From: Ophioderma brevispina | Lineage: Eukaryota; Echinodermata; Ophiuroidea; Amphilepidida; Ophiodermatidae | Reading direction: 5' to 3' | DNA: 64,000 bases | Assembly: GCA_023653785.1 (NCBI GenBank) | Contig: JAMKCH010011919.1 | Span: 62,001-126,000, forward strand | Part shown: positions 26,525 to 37,700 of the stretch, piece after piece | Layout: every line of letters starts with the position of its first letter | Position numbering within the stretch: position 1 is the first letter of the stretch | Translations under genes and position numbers: made by a program | The notes under the pieces: generated by a model | Told to the model about the DNA's origin: nothing | What the model saw: only the letters and a program-made list of their open reading frames with translations | The model's database searches: none

Positions 26525-26705
26525 AGAACTACCAGCTGATTGGTTATAAAAAAGGCCGAATCATTGATTGAGCCAATCAGAGACATTGTAAGAATGGTGT
26601 TAATGCTGAAGAGGATTGACCTTAAAACATTCAGAAGCTCAATCCTAATTGGTTACTCCAATGCTTATGTCATGTAATTGACCGAACAGAAACAATGTAA
26701 GAAAT
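26525..26705. repeat. CCAAT-type inverted-pair repeat
   Basis: GATTGGTTA followed at short distance by GAGCCAATCAGAGACATTGTAAG, then a second degraded pair TAATTGGTTACTCC and TGTCATGTAATTGACC. The same motif (GATTGGTTACT ... TCATGT-AATGAGCCAATCAGA) builds the tandem repeat at 3378-5114 and recurs near 11427-11490 and 12975-13040. A dispersed repeat family. Confidence 0.6.
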
Positions 26706-26847
26706 GCAGTATTTATCTGGTTGTTAAATTGATCCTATCAACAAACAGGGCATCTCTTCCTCATTTAAATAAAGCACACAAAATCAAACACAGCTTTGGT
26801 CAGAGAAGACCCGCAATGCATGCAGAGACAAAGTAAGTCTTACCTAC

Positions 26848-27040
26848 CTCTATCTTTTTCATCTTTGATTGATGACATATTATGTGGTCCCGAGTTCATC
26901 ATTGCATTGGAGAGTTGAAGAAGACCGGATCCCGGGCCTCCAGAAGACATACCAGGAGGTAGACTTGCAGGGTGTGGGGGCATGGGAACTGGAGGGGCGT
27001 GTGCGTGTGGTAGGGGGTGCTGTAAGGCTGCTTGTCCCCC
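26848..27040 (-). CDS. gro: Groucho exon 8 (GP domain)
   Basis: 193 nt, phase 0 in, phase 1 out. It begins GGQAALQHPLPHAHAPPVPM and continues through PPHPASLPPGM, a Gly/Ser stretch, GLLQLSNAMM and SSIKDEKDR. This is the Gly/Pro-rich GP domain, which in the family contacts histone deacetylase; APPVPMPPHP and IKDEKDR have clear TLE counterparts. Two overlapping donors lie four bases apart, GTAGGT and GTAAGA, in AGAGGTAGGTAAGA. Only the first joins productively through exon 9 to exon 10. Reading on into the intron gives GR and a stop. Confidence 0.93.
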
Positions 27041-30000
27041 CTGAAAAATAAGCAAACACAAAGTCGGTTTAAATCACTGAAATTGTACATCTTTAGATTA
27101 CAATTGGTAAAGGTACTGCACAAGGCTGACATACATCCACTAGTTTGATCGAGCACCCAAACACAACAAAGTGATCCCTTTCTAATGGCAGTTAGCATGA
27201 GCATTAAAGCAGATTTAGCATATTTAACAAAGTCTTTGTTTAAATGTTTTGGTAAACCATGCTGACGTTTGCTATCATGCACCCAATGTAGTGCATTAAT
27301 TTAGATTTCAGCAATATGGTGTACTTTTTTCATGCACAGTTAATGAAAACATTGGATGAATAAATCAATGTTTTCATTGTCAAAAGCAATACATTGAAAC
27401 TAAAACAAAATATGACATGGAAGCCACACTTTGATTCAAACAAAAACAGAAATGGTCACATACAGAATCTACTAAGCTTTATGGTGTCGTTGTTCAATAG
27501 CATTAACTTTGTAATTTTCCACACAACTCTGAACGATACAAATTTTGCCAGTGCTGATAACGGCCTCATTTTTTTTTACAAACCATAAATAACACCATTG
27601 GTGTCATCCATTGAGAAAATAATTTCATGACACTAGCTTTGTGTGGTAAAAAAAAATTATTGAAAAATCAATGCTTCCGTAGGTGTTCAAACTAAGCATC
27701 GTATCATTCAATTGTGCAATTTAGAGAAAACGATTGATTGCAATTGTGTGCTCTTCCTTTGGTGTTGTGGTATTGCTTTAAATGTGAAAAACCAAATCAT
27801 CTTTCCAAGGCTATTGATTTCTTTGGATTAGTGTAGTTAATAACTGTACTTATTAGAAAAATCAATGTGTTCTATCACTACTGTTTGTAGCTTGTTGTGA
27901 AAGCGATCAATGCTCCAATGATTACATCCAGCCACCCTAATCCATTCCTCAATAATGAACATGAATTGAAAAATAACAACAAAGTCCTATCACCAATAAT
28001 ACATGTCTATATTTCCAGATCCTACACACAGAATCCTAAGAATAACCCAAACAAGATTTATCGATTAGGAAGGGATGTTGCGCTAGGCGAGCACATGAGC
28101 CTATATGCCTAGCTACAGGCCTTATTGATCAGTGCATGGGAGGCCAGTACTGTTAAACATACAACTTAATTTCATTGCAAAAATGTTTTAATCTACCCGT
28201 TTGTGGAAATCTTTACAAACTTAGAGGACAATTTGTGATTTATGGTCTTGCCCCATCAACCTGCCTTAAAGTTGGGAATTTGATACTTTTCTACAGATTC
28301 CATCTTCCCTCTAAATACATTCAGATTTCTGTATTTCAGTGGCTTATGGGGGCAAAGTTACCCACATTGTTTAGGCTCATAATAAAAAAAACGTTTCAGA
28401 TCCAACAGAAAATTTGGAAATAATTAAGTTTTCTTCAAGAATATCTATTAAACTACACAAAAATTCATGAAATACCTCGTCAACACATTCCATATTGTAA
28501 GATCTACATTAAGAAAATGATTTTGAGGATATTAATCTTAAGTAGCCATATGATGCTTTTTGTGAAATTCATAAATAGGCCTAAAATAAGGTGTTTGATT
28601 ACCTTCCACCAGCTAACCCTAATTGCCCAATACAAGTCGAGAGAATGTTCAAAATTTAGGGGGGGATAAGGTGGCGTATTTGGCCCAAATTACATGATTG
28701 TAGCCACTTTTTTCCTCCATTTTGTAATCTAGTAACCCTGGTGAATTAAGCAGTCTTACAGAATAAAGTGCAGCATCACATGTACTTTATTGCTAAATTC
28801 ATCAGGGTCATAAGGTCAGAAAATGGCTCAACCAAAATTTGTAAATGTTACGATTTTTGTCTACTTCTTTTACATTTTAAGTAGAGCTAGACAAGGTTCA
28901 TCTTTTGAATTAACTTCGAGGGGATCATTTGAATATGATTTTGTCTCTGTGAGAGTGTGCACAGTTGAATGATTTTTGCCCCACCACCACATGTTATAAA
29001 GACAATATAATAGTGTACAAAATACGATGGCAATCTACACTGGCTAGAACCACATTTCACAAGCGGATGTGCAATTTCACACACAGAAAAGTGTGTACAC
29101 AAAATCAAGTACATGTAATAAACCAGCCATAGTGCCCAGCCACAGATGTAATTTTCAAGCAAAATGGTTAAGATATGATATTGCATTCAGTTATGCATGT
29201 TGTAACTTTCAATATGTTGTAATATTAGTCCTTTAGTTTACAAACTTATCTGTACCTGACACCTCTGTATCAATGTAAAAAGAATAAGGGGGAAGGGTGG
29301 TAGGGGTGAGTGCCCCCTGCTCAGAACCCTTTCCCCCTGCCAGCCCCCAAATGAACTGACCTTTTGTACAGTCTCTTTTGGAGAAGGACCCAAATTTGCC
29401 CAGTCAGAAAATGCCTCAGCACCCCTTCTGCCCCCCTCCCATTTACAAAGTGTCTGGTTATGCTACCGATTTTGAAATTGAGAGTTGTCTATAACACCTA
29501 AAACAAACCACATCTGGATTTGCCTTTATCCAGTTCATCTTTTTCAGGGGTAAGTACAAATCACTACCATGACACGGAAAGTTCAACTATTTCTTTTTCT
29601 GAATTCAGGAAATAACATAACTTTCATCTTTGCTGCAATATTCTCTTCTCAGAAAGCACAGTTCAGTCAGCTAATAAACATCAAAACTTGTACATGTGAA
29701 CAGAGTCCTAAGAATTGTGTAAAACCAACATGTAGGCGGACCAAACAAGTCACACACAAAGAGGCGGAGCTTAATATTCAAATCAGTCACCACTCGCCAC
29801 AAATAAACCTGCTAGCCTTAGGCCTAACTTTATACTTTAATAACACAGTATATAAAAACTAAAATCCATTCCAAATTTGAAACTAACCATGCATTTACCC
29901 ATTACCACAGGAACAGGATCTCCAAACAATAAGGATATTCACAACCACAAATCTCCCCATACAGAAGGTCAAAGCTCTCAGGGTGTGATCAAAACAAAGG

Positions 30001-31121
30001 TAGCTTTGTCTCAAAAACCACCAGCAATTGTTCACCAAAAACACTTCAGGGGAGTTACTGTTAAGCATGCAAGGTATTTGAGACCCCTCTGGGTAGACTT
30101 AAACTTGAAATCAAAAGTACTATTGCCTTATCAGCCCTACTCTAGCCTAGACAATGCTCTCTGCGCTAGCCATTATTCAGCCTAGTTTGGGCGTATGATG
30201 TGTCGCATAAACCGCTTGGGTATGATTGATGCTGTTTCTATTGTTGCTTTGGGAATGTGATAATGTTGGGTTTGAATGAAATAAATCTAAACTTGCTAAG
30301 TTTGTTTATCGTAAAATACAAATAAAATTTCTATAGATTGTACAGACTAGGGGTGTGTGTTCAGGTGTTGTGGATATATGCAAGTCGGCTAAATGCAATA
30401 AGAAGAAACAAGTATTATTTACAGATGATTGTAAATAACTTAAAAATTGTTCTATGCCCTACAATACCTTTATTATCATTTAATTAGCTTGTTTTGGTCT
30501 GAAGATTTTCATAATCAGTATTTTATTCTTAGAATTTCACTAGCAGATAATTCATCAGCTGATTAAAATTGCCAGATGTTCCCAAAACCTACAGCTACCT
30601 CTAATTTGAACTACCAAACATTCACAAATTCAAAACAAAGCACTTTGGGCGGCTCCAGCAAACCTTGTTACACCATGTACGCCTACCTTTGTTATCGACA
30701 GAGAAATTGTTCACCGAGTTTTAATGTTAGGCCCTAAGCTATTATTCTTTAATGTAATTCAGAGAAATGTGTTGTTTGTTAAATTGAGCAATTTCCTTTG
30801 TGCATTTAAAATGAAATATGTGAGCAAAGTAACAAAGAAAAACAGAATCAGCATGCAAGTGCAGAGTCCTGCACCCATATGTGCCAGGAAACATTTCAAA
30901 GCACCCCGCGACACCGCAACCACCCTATTTATCAATTTGTCAGTATTTTACATGTTCCCACTATGCCCAATTCCCAGCATTGACAAAATATATTTCCCTT
31001 ATTGATTTTTAATCAATTATTTAAAACACAAAATCCCCCGAGCCAGCGAGCAGACTATCCCAGCCAAGCACGATGCAGGACTCTGTGCAGTACAGTAAGA
31101 TGTCCTGCGAAAAAAACTTAC
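27041..31121 (-). other. Groucho intron between exons 7 and 8, no other gene seen
   Basis: About 4.1 kb. Around 29295-29470 it has C-rich text ending CTGGTTATGCTACCG that looks like a decayed member of the CAGGCGCGTAACCAG family. Plus-strand frames near 29569-30185 have no recognisable domain. Confidence 0.5.
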
Positions 31122-31151
31122 CGAAAAATGTGGGAATGCCGACTGCTGCTG
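31122..31151 (-). CDS. gro: Groucho exon 7, 30-nt microexon (QQQSAFPHFS)
   Basis: 30 nt, phase 0 both sides, reading QQQSAFPHFS. It follows IIG of exon 6, where vertebrate TLE proteins read IIGQQQ (family knowledge). The donor is GTAAGTTTT. The acceptor lies in a run CCCGCAAGCAGCAGCAG; I chose the AAG before the first CAG because this keeps three Gln codons, but a later NAG would drop one to three Gln in frame. The exon joins the Q and GP domains. Confidence 0.85.
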
Positions 31152-31406
31152 CTTGCGGGTGGGAAATAGAACGAGTAAAGACAAGAGAATAAAAGGAGGA
31201 AAGACAACCCATTTTTTTTTTTTGTTGTTGTAAGACAAGATACGAGAGACAATACATAAGGAGAAGTGATAGGAGAGCCGGAAAGAGAAAAAGAATTTGG
31301 GGCAAAAGAGGGAAAAAAGAAGACAAGAGACACCCTCATCAGTGTCTTACTAGTCAGTTGACACAATACACAACACAAAATATCACACACAAAACACAAT
31401 CACATA

Positions 31407-31627
31407 CTGTATAAGCCAATAATTTTCGCGGACAGATATTTTCGGGGTTTTAAGCAGATTGTACATTTTCACAGGTTGTTGAATTCGCGGTCCTGGGTAT
31501 ATGCTCTATATAATAACATAGTAAAATGCTTAATTTTCACAATTACGCGTGGTTTATTTTCGCGGATGCCATGTGATCCGTGAAATCCGCAAAAATAAAA
31601 CTACAGCGAAAATTTCAGCTTATGCAG
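31407..31627. mobile_element. TA-flanked MITE (CTGTATAAGC ends)
   Basis: Ends CTGTATAAGCCAATAATTTTCGCGG and, inverted, CTGCATAAGCTGAAATTTTCGC. TA on both sides fits a Tc1/mariner-type target. The interior is rich in TTTTCGCGG/CCGCAAAA. Similar ATTTTCGC...CTTATACAG elements are common in marine invertebrate genomes (general knowledge, not searched). Confidence 0.75.
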
Positions 31628-32641
31628 TAATTAATACAATTATTATCCATGCACCTCACAGGAAGCTGCCTAAAATGGCCGTCAAAACTACTAATTAATT
31701 GTTCAGGTACATTATGTGGCAAACATTTCCCACTACATTAAGGGGTTTCTTCTCTTAGTGGGGGGTTACTATCACATTAATATCAGTTTGCAAGGTTTCC
31801 GTTATTAACCCTTATTTTGTAACAAAGAAATCATCTCAGCATCTGCAGACATTACACATGCTCATTATAATAAATACTATCTACACATTGTTCATTATGT
31901 CAATCATGTGTTAAGGCTAGACAAACAAGAGGATCAGCTAATGCTTTTTGTTCTCTCCTATTGCTCATAAGGAAACAGTCACATTTTCCCAGTCTGTCTT
32001 TTGATCATTACTACGCTAACCTGTGAATAAACCGTTATGTGCAGAGAAGTGTGCATCCATAAGCATGATAAGCAGGAAATAAAGATCTTTAGCATAATAC
32101 AAGACTACCAGATGTTCCATGTTCTGGAGAGAGCACAGCAAGTCATGCATGGCCCCGGCTTATTCTTTATGATCACCACACGCTTGGGCAGTGGTGGGCG
32201 AAATCCCCAAACCCATGGGCCTCTACACATCCACTGAGAACCAGCCAAGTATTACACATTTGGACGAGCTAAAAGGGGCTGGTCATGCATTATGAACGCC
32301 GCCAATATTTTGGTCATGGCTGTTGTGTGTTTGCACTACTAACCAACCTTGTCCGCTGAATTACATACTGCGTTCGGATACTTTTTTTTTGTTTCATTCC
32401 TCTTCGACTCGATCTTAGATGCATTATATTTTTATCAATTCCCACAGGAAATTCATAGCTTCAATGAATTTTACAAAATTGTACTTTCTTTACTGCTTCG
32501 GGCCGTGCAGACTCTAAAAAGCTCAGACATAATTTTTCTTGTCCTCAAATTTCAAAATTTTGCATTTTTTTCACCATATTCAGAATCAGCATAAAAATGC
32601 ATTAAAACAAGTCCAAACAAGCCTATTCTTAGGTAGGTGAT

Positions 32642-32693
32642 TTTTGAGATGGCTTCCCAAATGACCCGCAGTCATTTGGAAGCCATCTCAAAA
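32642..32693. repeat. Near-perfect 23-bp hairpin
   Basis: TTTTGAGATGGCTTCC at 32642 and its complement GGAAGCCATCTCAAAA at the right end, with AAATGAC/GTCATTT inside and loop CCGCA. One extra C in the left arm is the only irregularity. Lies in the intron between exons 6 and 7. Confidence 0.85.
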
Positions 32694-33320
32694 GCCACTG
32701 ACTTAGGTGTTATGACCTATACCGAATCTACCAGGGCTGAAATTGTTACAATTAAAGTGACTAAAGCTGGCCAAATTATACAAAGCAGAATGAAAGCAAA
32801 TAATAATTTTATTTTTTTTAATGCAGCTGTGCCTAATAAGCAAAAAAAAACAAAAAACTTCCATCTAGAATTTTGGGAAAGCAATAAAAGCAGGTTCATC
32901 ATTCTTTTAACGAGCAAAAGTCAAGTTTATGTTGAGCAATATAAAGATACAGCACAGAATAGATGGCATTCACTACAGTTCAAGGCAACTAAGTATTAGT
33001 TTAACATCCAAATTAGGCCACAAAATATAACAGATATTCCCCACTACCTTTTCGGGAGGAGATTAATTTGGGAGTCATGCCATCCCTTGCGATGCAGGTC
33101 TTCTCATGGGTTACGTGGAGAAGACCAATCTCCTGATTATCAAATTCTTCAATGCTCTATGTCATATAATGTCATTATAGCTTGGTATAATTTCTCAATT
33201 AGAAAAATTCATGATTCATTTCATAGTGCATGAAGAAGAACTTTCTTTGCCAATTTTTGTATATTTAAGGCTGATTGGAAGATAAAAATTTCATTTTACC
33301 ACATTATTTTCAGTCTTTAA

Positions 33321-33678
33321 AGAGACATGAGGAGATTTCCAGGAAGAAGCGCCCCCAATTTTTATCGAAACCCGATTTTTTACATATTTGGAATGCTTAC
33401 CACTGTATTAGATCACACCTGAAGTGATTAAGTCGAATGCGCCGTCTTTATGTAATAAGATGATGATTTAGGACTTTCTGTCGTGCACGACAGAAAGTCA
33501 AAGCATGGTTTTCTATGGGGAACGATTACGATAGCAGGAAAGTTCAAAACAAGGTTTGCGGTTTTCTTTTGCACCTGTTTGTCCAATAAACCTTCGAAAC
33601 GTTCTCGGTAGGTGGTCTACAACCGATCCAGTGAAATTTGAGAGAAATTTTATCCTAAAAAAATCTCCTCCTGTCACT
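33321..33678. mobile_element. TTAA-flanked MITE (AGWGACAKGAGGAGATTT ends)
   Basis: 358 bp between TTAA (33317-33320) and TTAA (33679-33682). Left end AGAGACATGAGGAGATTT, right end inverted AGTGACAGGAGGAGATTT (16 of 18 match). Contains a 28-bp perfect palindrome at 33472-33499. Shares the TTAA target and size with the AGGTGC elements. Confidence 0.78.
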
Positions 33679-34322
33679 TTAAGGCCAGGGCATGAAAAAA
33701 TGTGTATCTCCCGTGAAGCCAGCTGCAAATTTTCCAAAGTGTAGGTTTTGGTACAAAAAGGCTCAATTTCCTTCCAAATTCCAAAATTTCCTCCAAATTC
33801 TAAAATTTCCTGGGAAGTAGCTTCCCAAATTCCCCATGCCATGCTGAAAGCGTGGCACTAATATATCTTTATACTATCTTATCATTAACAATCTAAGCTT
33901 TGCTATAAAAACCTAGCGCTACAGAGCTTCGTTAATTAATTACAGGCATTAGAGACCCGTCTTGATGTTTTCCTTGATTCCTTGTATCCAAGCAACCCTA
34001 GGAGTTGATATTGCATGCTCATGCATCAATAGGCAGCCTACAAAAAAAATGCACGCATGCACGCTCTGAAAACTTTAAAGTATCGGTATTATTAGCAATA
34101 TTGTCAGCTAAGTATCCGAGTCCTGAAAATATAATCATGGAGGTATCAAATGTCTAACCTACAAGATTAAACCTGTCCAATGTTGGAAACTGATGAATCT
34201 ATATCTACTTTTCAAAGGAATAAATACAAAATGTGACTACTATACAACATAAGAATGCATTGATGGCAAAAACGGGGATCTTGTGACAAAAATTATAAAA
34301 CGTCAGTTTTGGAACTACTTAC

Positions 34323-34397
34323 CCCAATAATTGCATTTAACTCTGTCATTGTGACTTGTTTTGCTCTTTCAACAGCTGCCGCAACTTGTTGTTGATG
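34323..34397 (-). CDS. gro: Groucho exon 6 (end of Q domain)
   Basis: 75 nt, phase 0 both sides. It reads [17 protein letters not shown] followed by TELNAIIG, the conserved end of the Q domain. Acceptor TTTTGATAATTAG, donor GTAAGTAGTT. In family members this is followed by a Gln-rich step into the GP domain, supplied here by the 30-nt exon 7. Confidence 0.95.
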
Positions 34398-34660
34398 CTA
34401 ATTATCAAAATTAATAAACCAAAAACAAAATCATAAATCCAAAAATAACTTTTTATAAAATTCTGAAACTTCACAAATCTAAAGTGTTAAATAATAATTT
34501 ATCTTCAACTTGCAGTGATTTTTAGCACAACCCTGTTCATGTATTTCATTTTATTATTTCGACAAATTAGCATTGAGTACTTAAAGATTTAAGTTGCAAG
34601 TTGTTAATTATAGCTTCCATCTTTACTTTCTAGACCTGATAAATTCTAGAAACACCTTAC

Positions 34661-34723
34661 CTCTTGTGACAAGAATGGTATGATTTGTGCGCATATTGCA
34701 TTTAGTCTTTTGGCAATCTCCGT
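34661..34723 (-). CDS. gro: Groucho exon 5 (Q domain, second helix)
   Basis: 63 nt, phase 0 both sides. It reads TEIAKRL followed by NAICAQIIPFLSQE, matching the second conserved helix of the Q domain. The acceptor is TTTTCTTACAG and the donor GTAAGG. It is separated from exon 4 by the 13-kb intron and from exon 6 by the shortest intron found here (263 bp). Confidence 0.95.
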
Positions 34724-37700
34724 CTGTAAGAAAATGAGAAAAGAAAATCGATAATTAGCATTTATAGTTATTGAGTTTTGTGGAAAAATCCTGAATTTGG
34801 TAAAAAATCCTGAAAAACAGCGTAAAATTGACCAAAAATGCTTAAAATTGGGCTGAAATTAAATAAAGTGGCAGAAATTGTCAACATAAAAAATCCTGAA
34901 ATCAGGAAAAATCCTGAAGAATCACACCCCTGACCATGTCTTCAAGCCTCAATCTCGTTGACTCAATTTCAAAGGGCAGATCTCGCCCAATTCCACTCCA
35001 AGATCGCTAAAGGTTATTTCCACATAAAGAATTGTTACATTATAACAACAAGATGTCATTATATAAGCTTACTATGAAATGTAAGCCACCAAAATTGGTT
35101 TTAATCTGTACACCATGTGCAATTTACTCTCCCGCCCATCCAGTACTGTTATAAACTTACAAGGAAATACAACCCGCCCAACTTTTCCCTCTAATATGCA
35201 CATACGGCACTACCGAGTCCTGCCTAATAAAGTCACGACGAGACACATTGTAACATTTCAAAATGGTTCTCTCAAGTTCTTGTTTCCAGTGTCTCGTGTA
35301 AAGTTAGGCCCATTGATATTCCCTGAGAGCCCTTGGATTAGCCGATGTAATTTCAGAAGAGCTCCCGTTCAGGAGAGGTGAGTGTTGGATTAAGGGCGTA
35401 AGATGATTCTTCCCGCTGCGCCACCGCTCAGACGCACATCCGACACACACCGCTGACTGAGGTTTGTCTCATGAATATGCGGCTAGATTGCACAAACACG
35501 CTGTGGTGACACTCATGAATATTCATACTGGCCTGTAATATATTTTCTCAATACTATCTTAGAGCGTTGTCTCAGATTGCCTTATGGATAGTAAACAAGG
35601 AGATTTTCAAGATGGCCACTGACATTATGTCCATGGCTACATCAGGGGAGTAGTCAAATTAGAGCAAGACTTAGTGTGTCACTTCGTATTGATATTTGCA
35701 CCATCATTTAATTAATATTAACATCTCTTGAATTAATATTTTATTGAAAACACACGGTCAGATTCTGTTTTTATTGGATTCATCTTAATTAACAAAACAG
35801 TAGTGCGAAAAAGCAATATGTAACAACCCATTGCATCTGATCACAAACCAATAAACACAATTAATTTTACCAGAATGCAACGCAATGCTGCGATAAATAT
35901 TGACCGGGCGAGTGCGTGCGCTTCGATCATCACACACAAAAAAAACAGAGGCATAGTGAGAGCGTTGCTAAAATAGCATAGCTGGTAAATGCACTGGCAA
36001 TATAAACTAAAAGCAAATTACCATCATCTTGGCAAAGAGCCCCGGAGCTGTAATAATGGAGCTCAATTAACCTATCAGGCATGGCCCAATGACGCTGCCA
36101 TGCAGAAGAACGAGCTGTACAGACACCCACGGATGAGTTCTGACACCTTGAGTCCCACTCGAGAATCCCGCCAGATGGCATTCGCAATCTATAATCTCGT
36201 GGTTTGGCGGAAAGCAGGCAGGTGATTCGTTCTCGTGCAGCAAGTTTGATAAACCACTGTGGAATCGAAATGAAGAAGCCTCTTATGCGTCGATCCTGCT
36301 CATACAGTTCTGTGAGCTTGTTTCCTGGATGACGAGACCAATTTGCCCAATGCGCTGACTCCATATTAAATGTACTTAATGACATGTTTCGTTTAATAGC
36401 TCCTAGGGAGTATTGCTTTCCATAAACTGTTAATTCTGCAAGCTAAGAAGAAGATGGCGCATTTACAATCTCTCCCATCTCTCTTGCTATTGGGCGATTT
36501 GGAATAACAAGAAATGAAAAGTGCGACTGAAACGCTGATAAGGGCGGCGCTGAATCCCCAAAGGAGAGAAACGAGAACCAGATCAGATATTACCGGGGAA
36601 TGCTTTTTAAAGATTGAACCAGATAGATTAGTTCAACTATAATATCCCCAAGTTATACAAAGGCAACAAAAGAGAACTTAGCCCTTAAGCAGGTTATATC
36701 ACAACAAAACATCAGAGCTGGATAGTAGCGTCATCTACTTGTCAACCTGACATTTACAAATGACACATAATGGAAAACCGCTCATTACTAAAAGTGTTGT
36801 ATTCTTGCCCTACCCATAAATTATCAACTATGCCATTTCCTAGGTAATTATTTCCAAAGTGGACATATTTCAAACCACTTAAAAATGTAACATTGTCATC
36901 CCAACTACCATCATGGATGAACAACGGTAGACAAAGGAACCAACGAGTATCAAGTCGTCACGGTCAAACCGCTGGGCACTTCCCCAAATTACGATGATTA
37001 GAACCATGTGAGTGAATCAAAAAGAAAATCCAGGCAATAACAGACCACAATGCAATGCATACCGCAGAAACACTTTGAGATTACGAGAGAGAGAAAAAAA
37101 AGACAAGGTGGCCAATTGGCACAGACTTCTAATGAAAGCGCACACATCACCGACCAAGCGTGTCCGCAGCTATAGCTTTCTTCTGGTTGGTCAGTCATGG
37201 GGCTAGCGGTGCGTGGCCAAGCATTTAGCCCATTACTAGTCATCCTGAACCTATACTACTGCAAAATACATTAGATTGAGACGGTTATCATTCGTGCAAA
37301 ATGGCCGAGGTGGAGACAACTGAAGTTGTAGTGCGTCTAGTAATAATAAATCATGGCTCACATCCACATTCCCTGCAATTGCGCATTCCAAGCAAGTATA
37401 GAGAAACGGGTTAATAGAAGTAATTAGGACAACATCCAAACACTTTTGGTCAATTTAATGGCATGATGTTTGTGTTATGCTGGAAAACGTACAGATAATT
37501 TCAAGCTTAATTTAACAAACTACGATCTTGTACTATCGTTACCTTTACATACCCATTCAGTAACTGTTGATAAAATTACTTCGAAAAAATGGTACTAATA
37601 TAATAAGGTTGATTCCTTTCAGCATAAATCATACAAATGATTTTTTTTTACAGGCACTGAAAATAAATATTTATGTCTGCAATATTGAAAAAATTTCATT

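Noticed and set aside
32637..32999. 120-codon plus-strand frame
   Set aside because: It begins inside the hairpin and runs through low-complexity A-rich sequence; no similarity recognised.
35930..36385. 151-codon open frame on the minus strand
   Set aside because: No domain or splice-compatible link to Groucho; inserting it between exons 4 and 5 would disrupt a continuous conserved helix.
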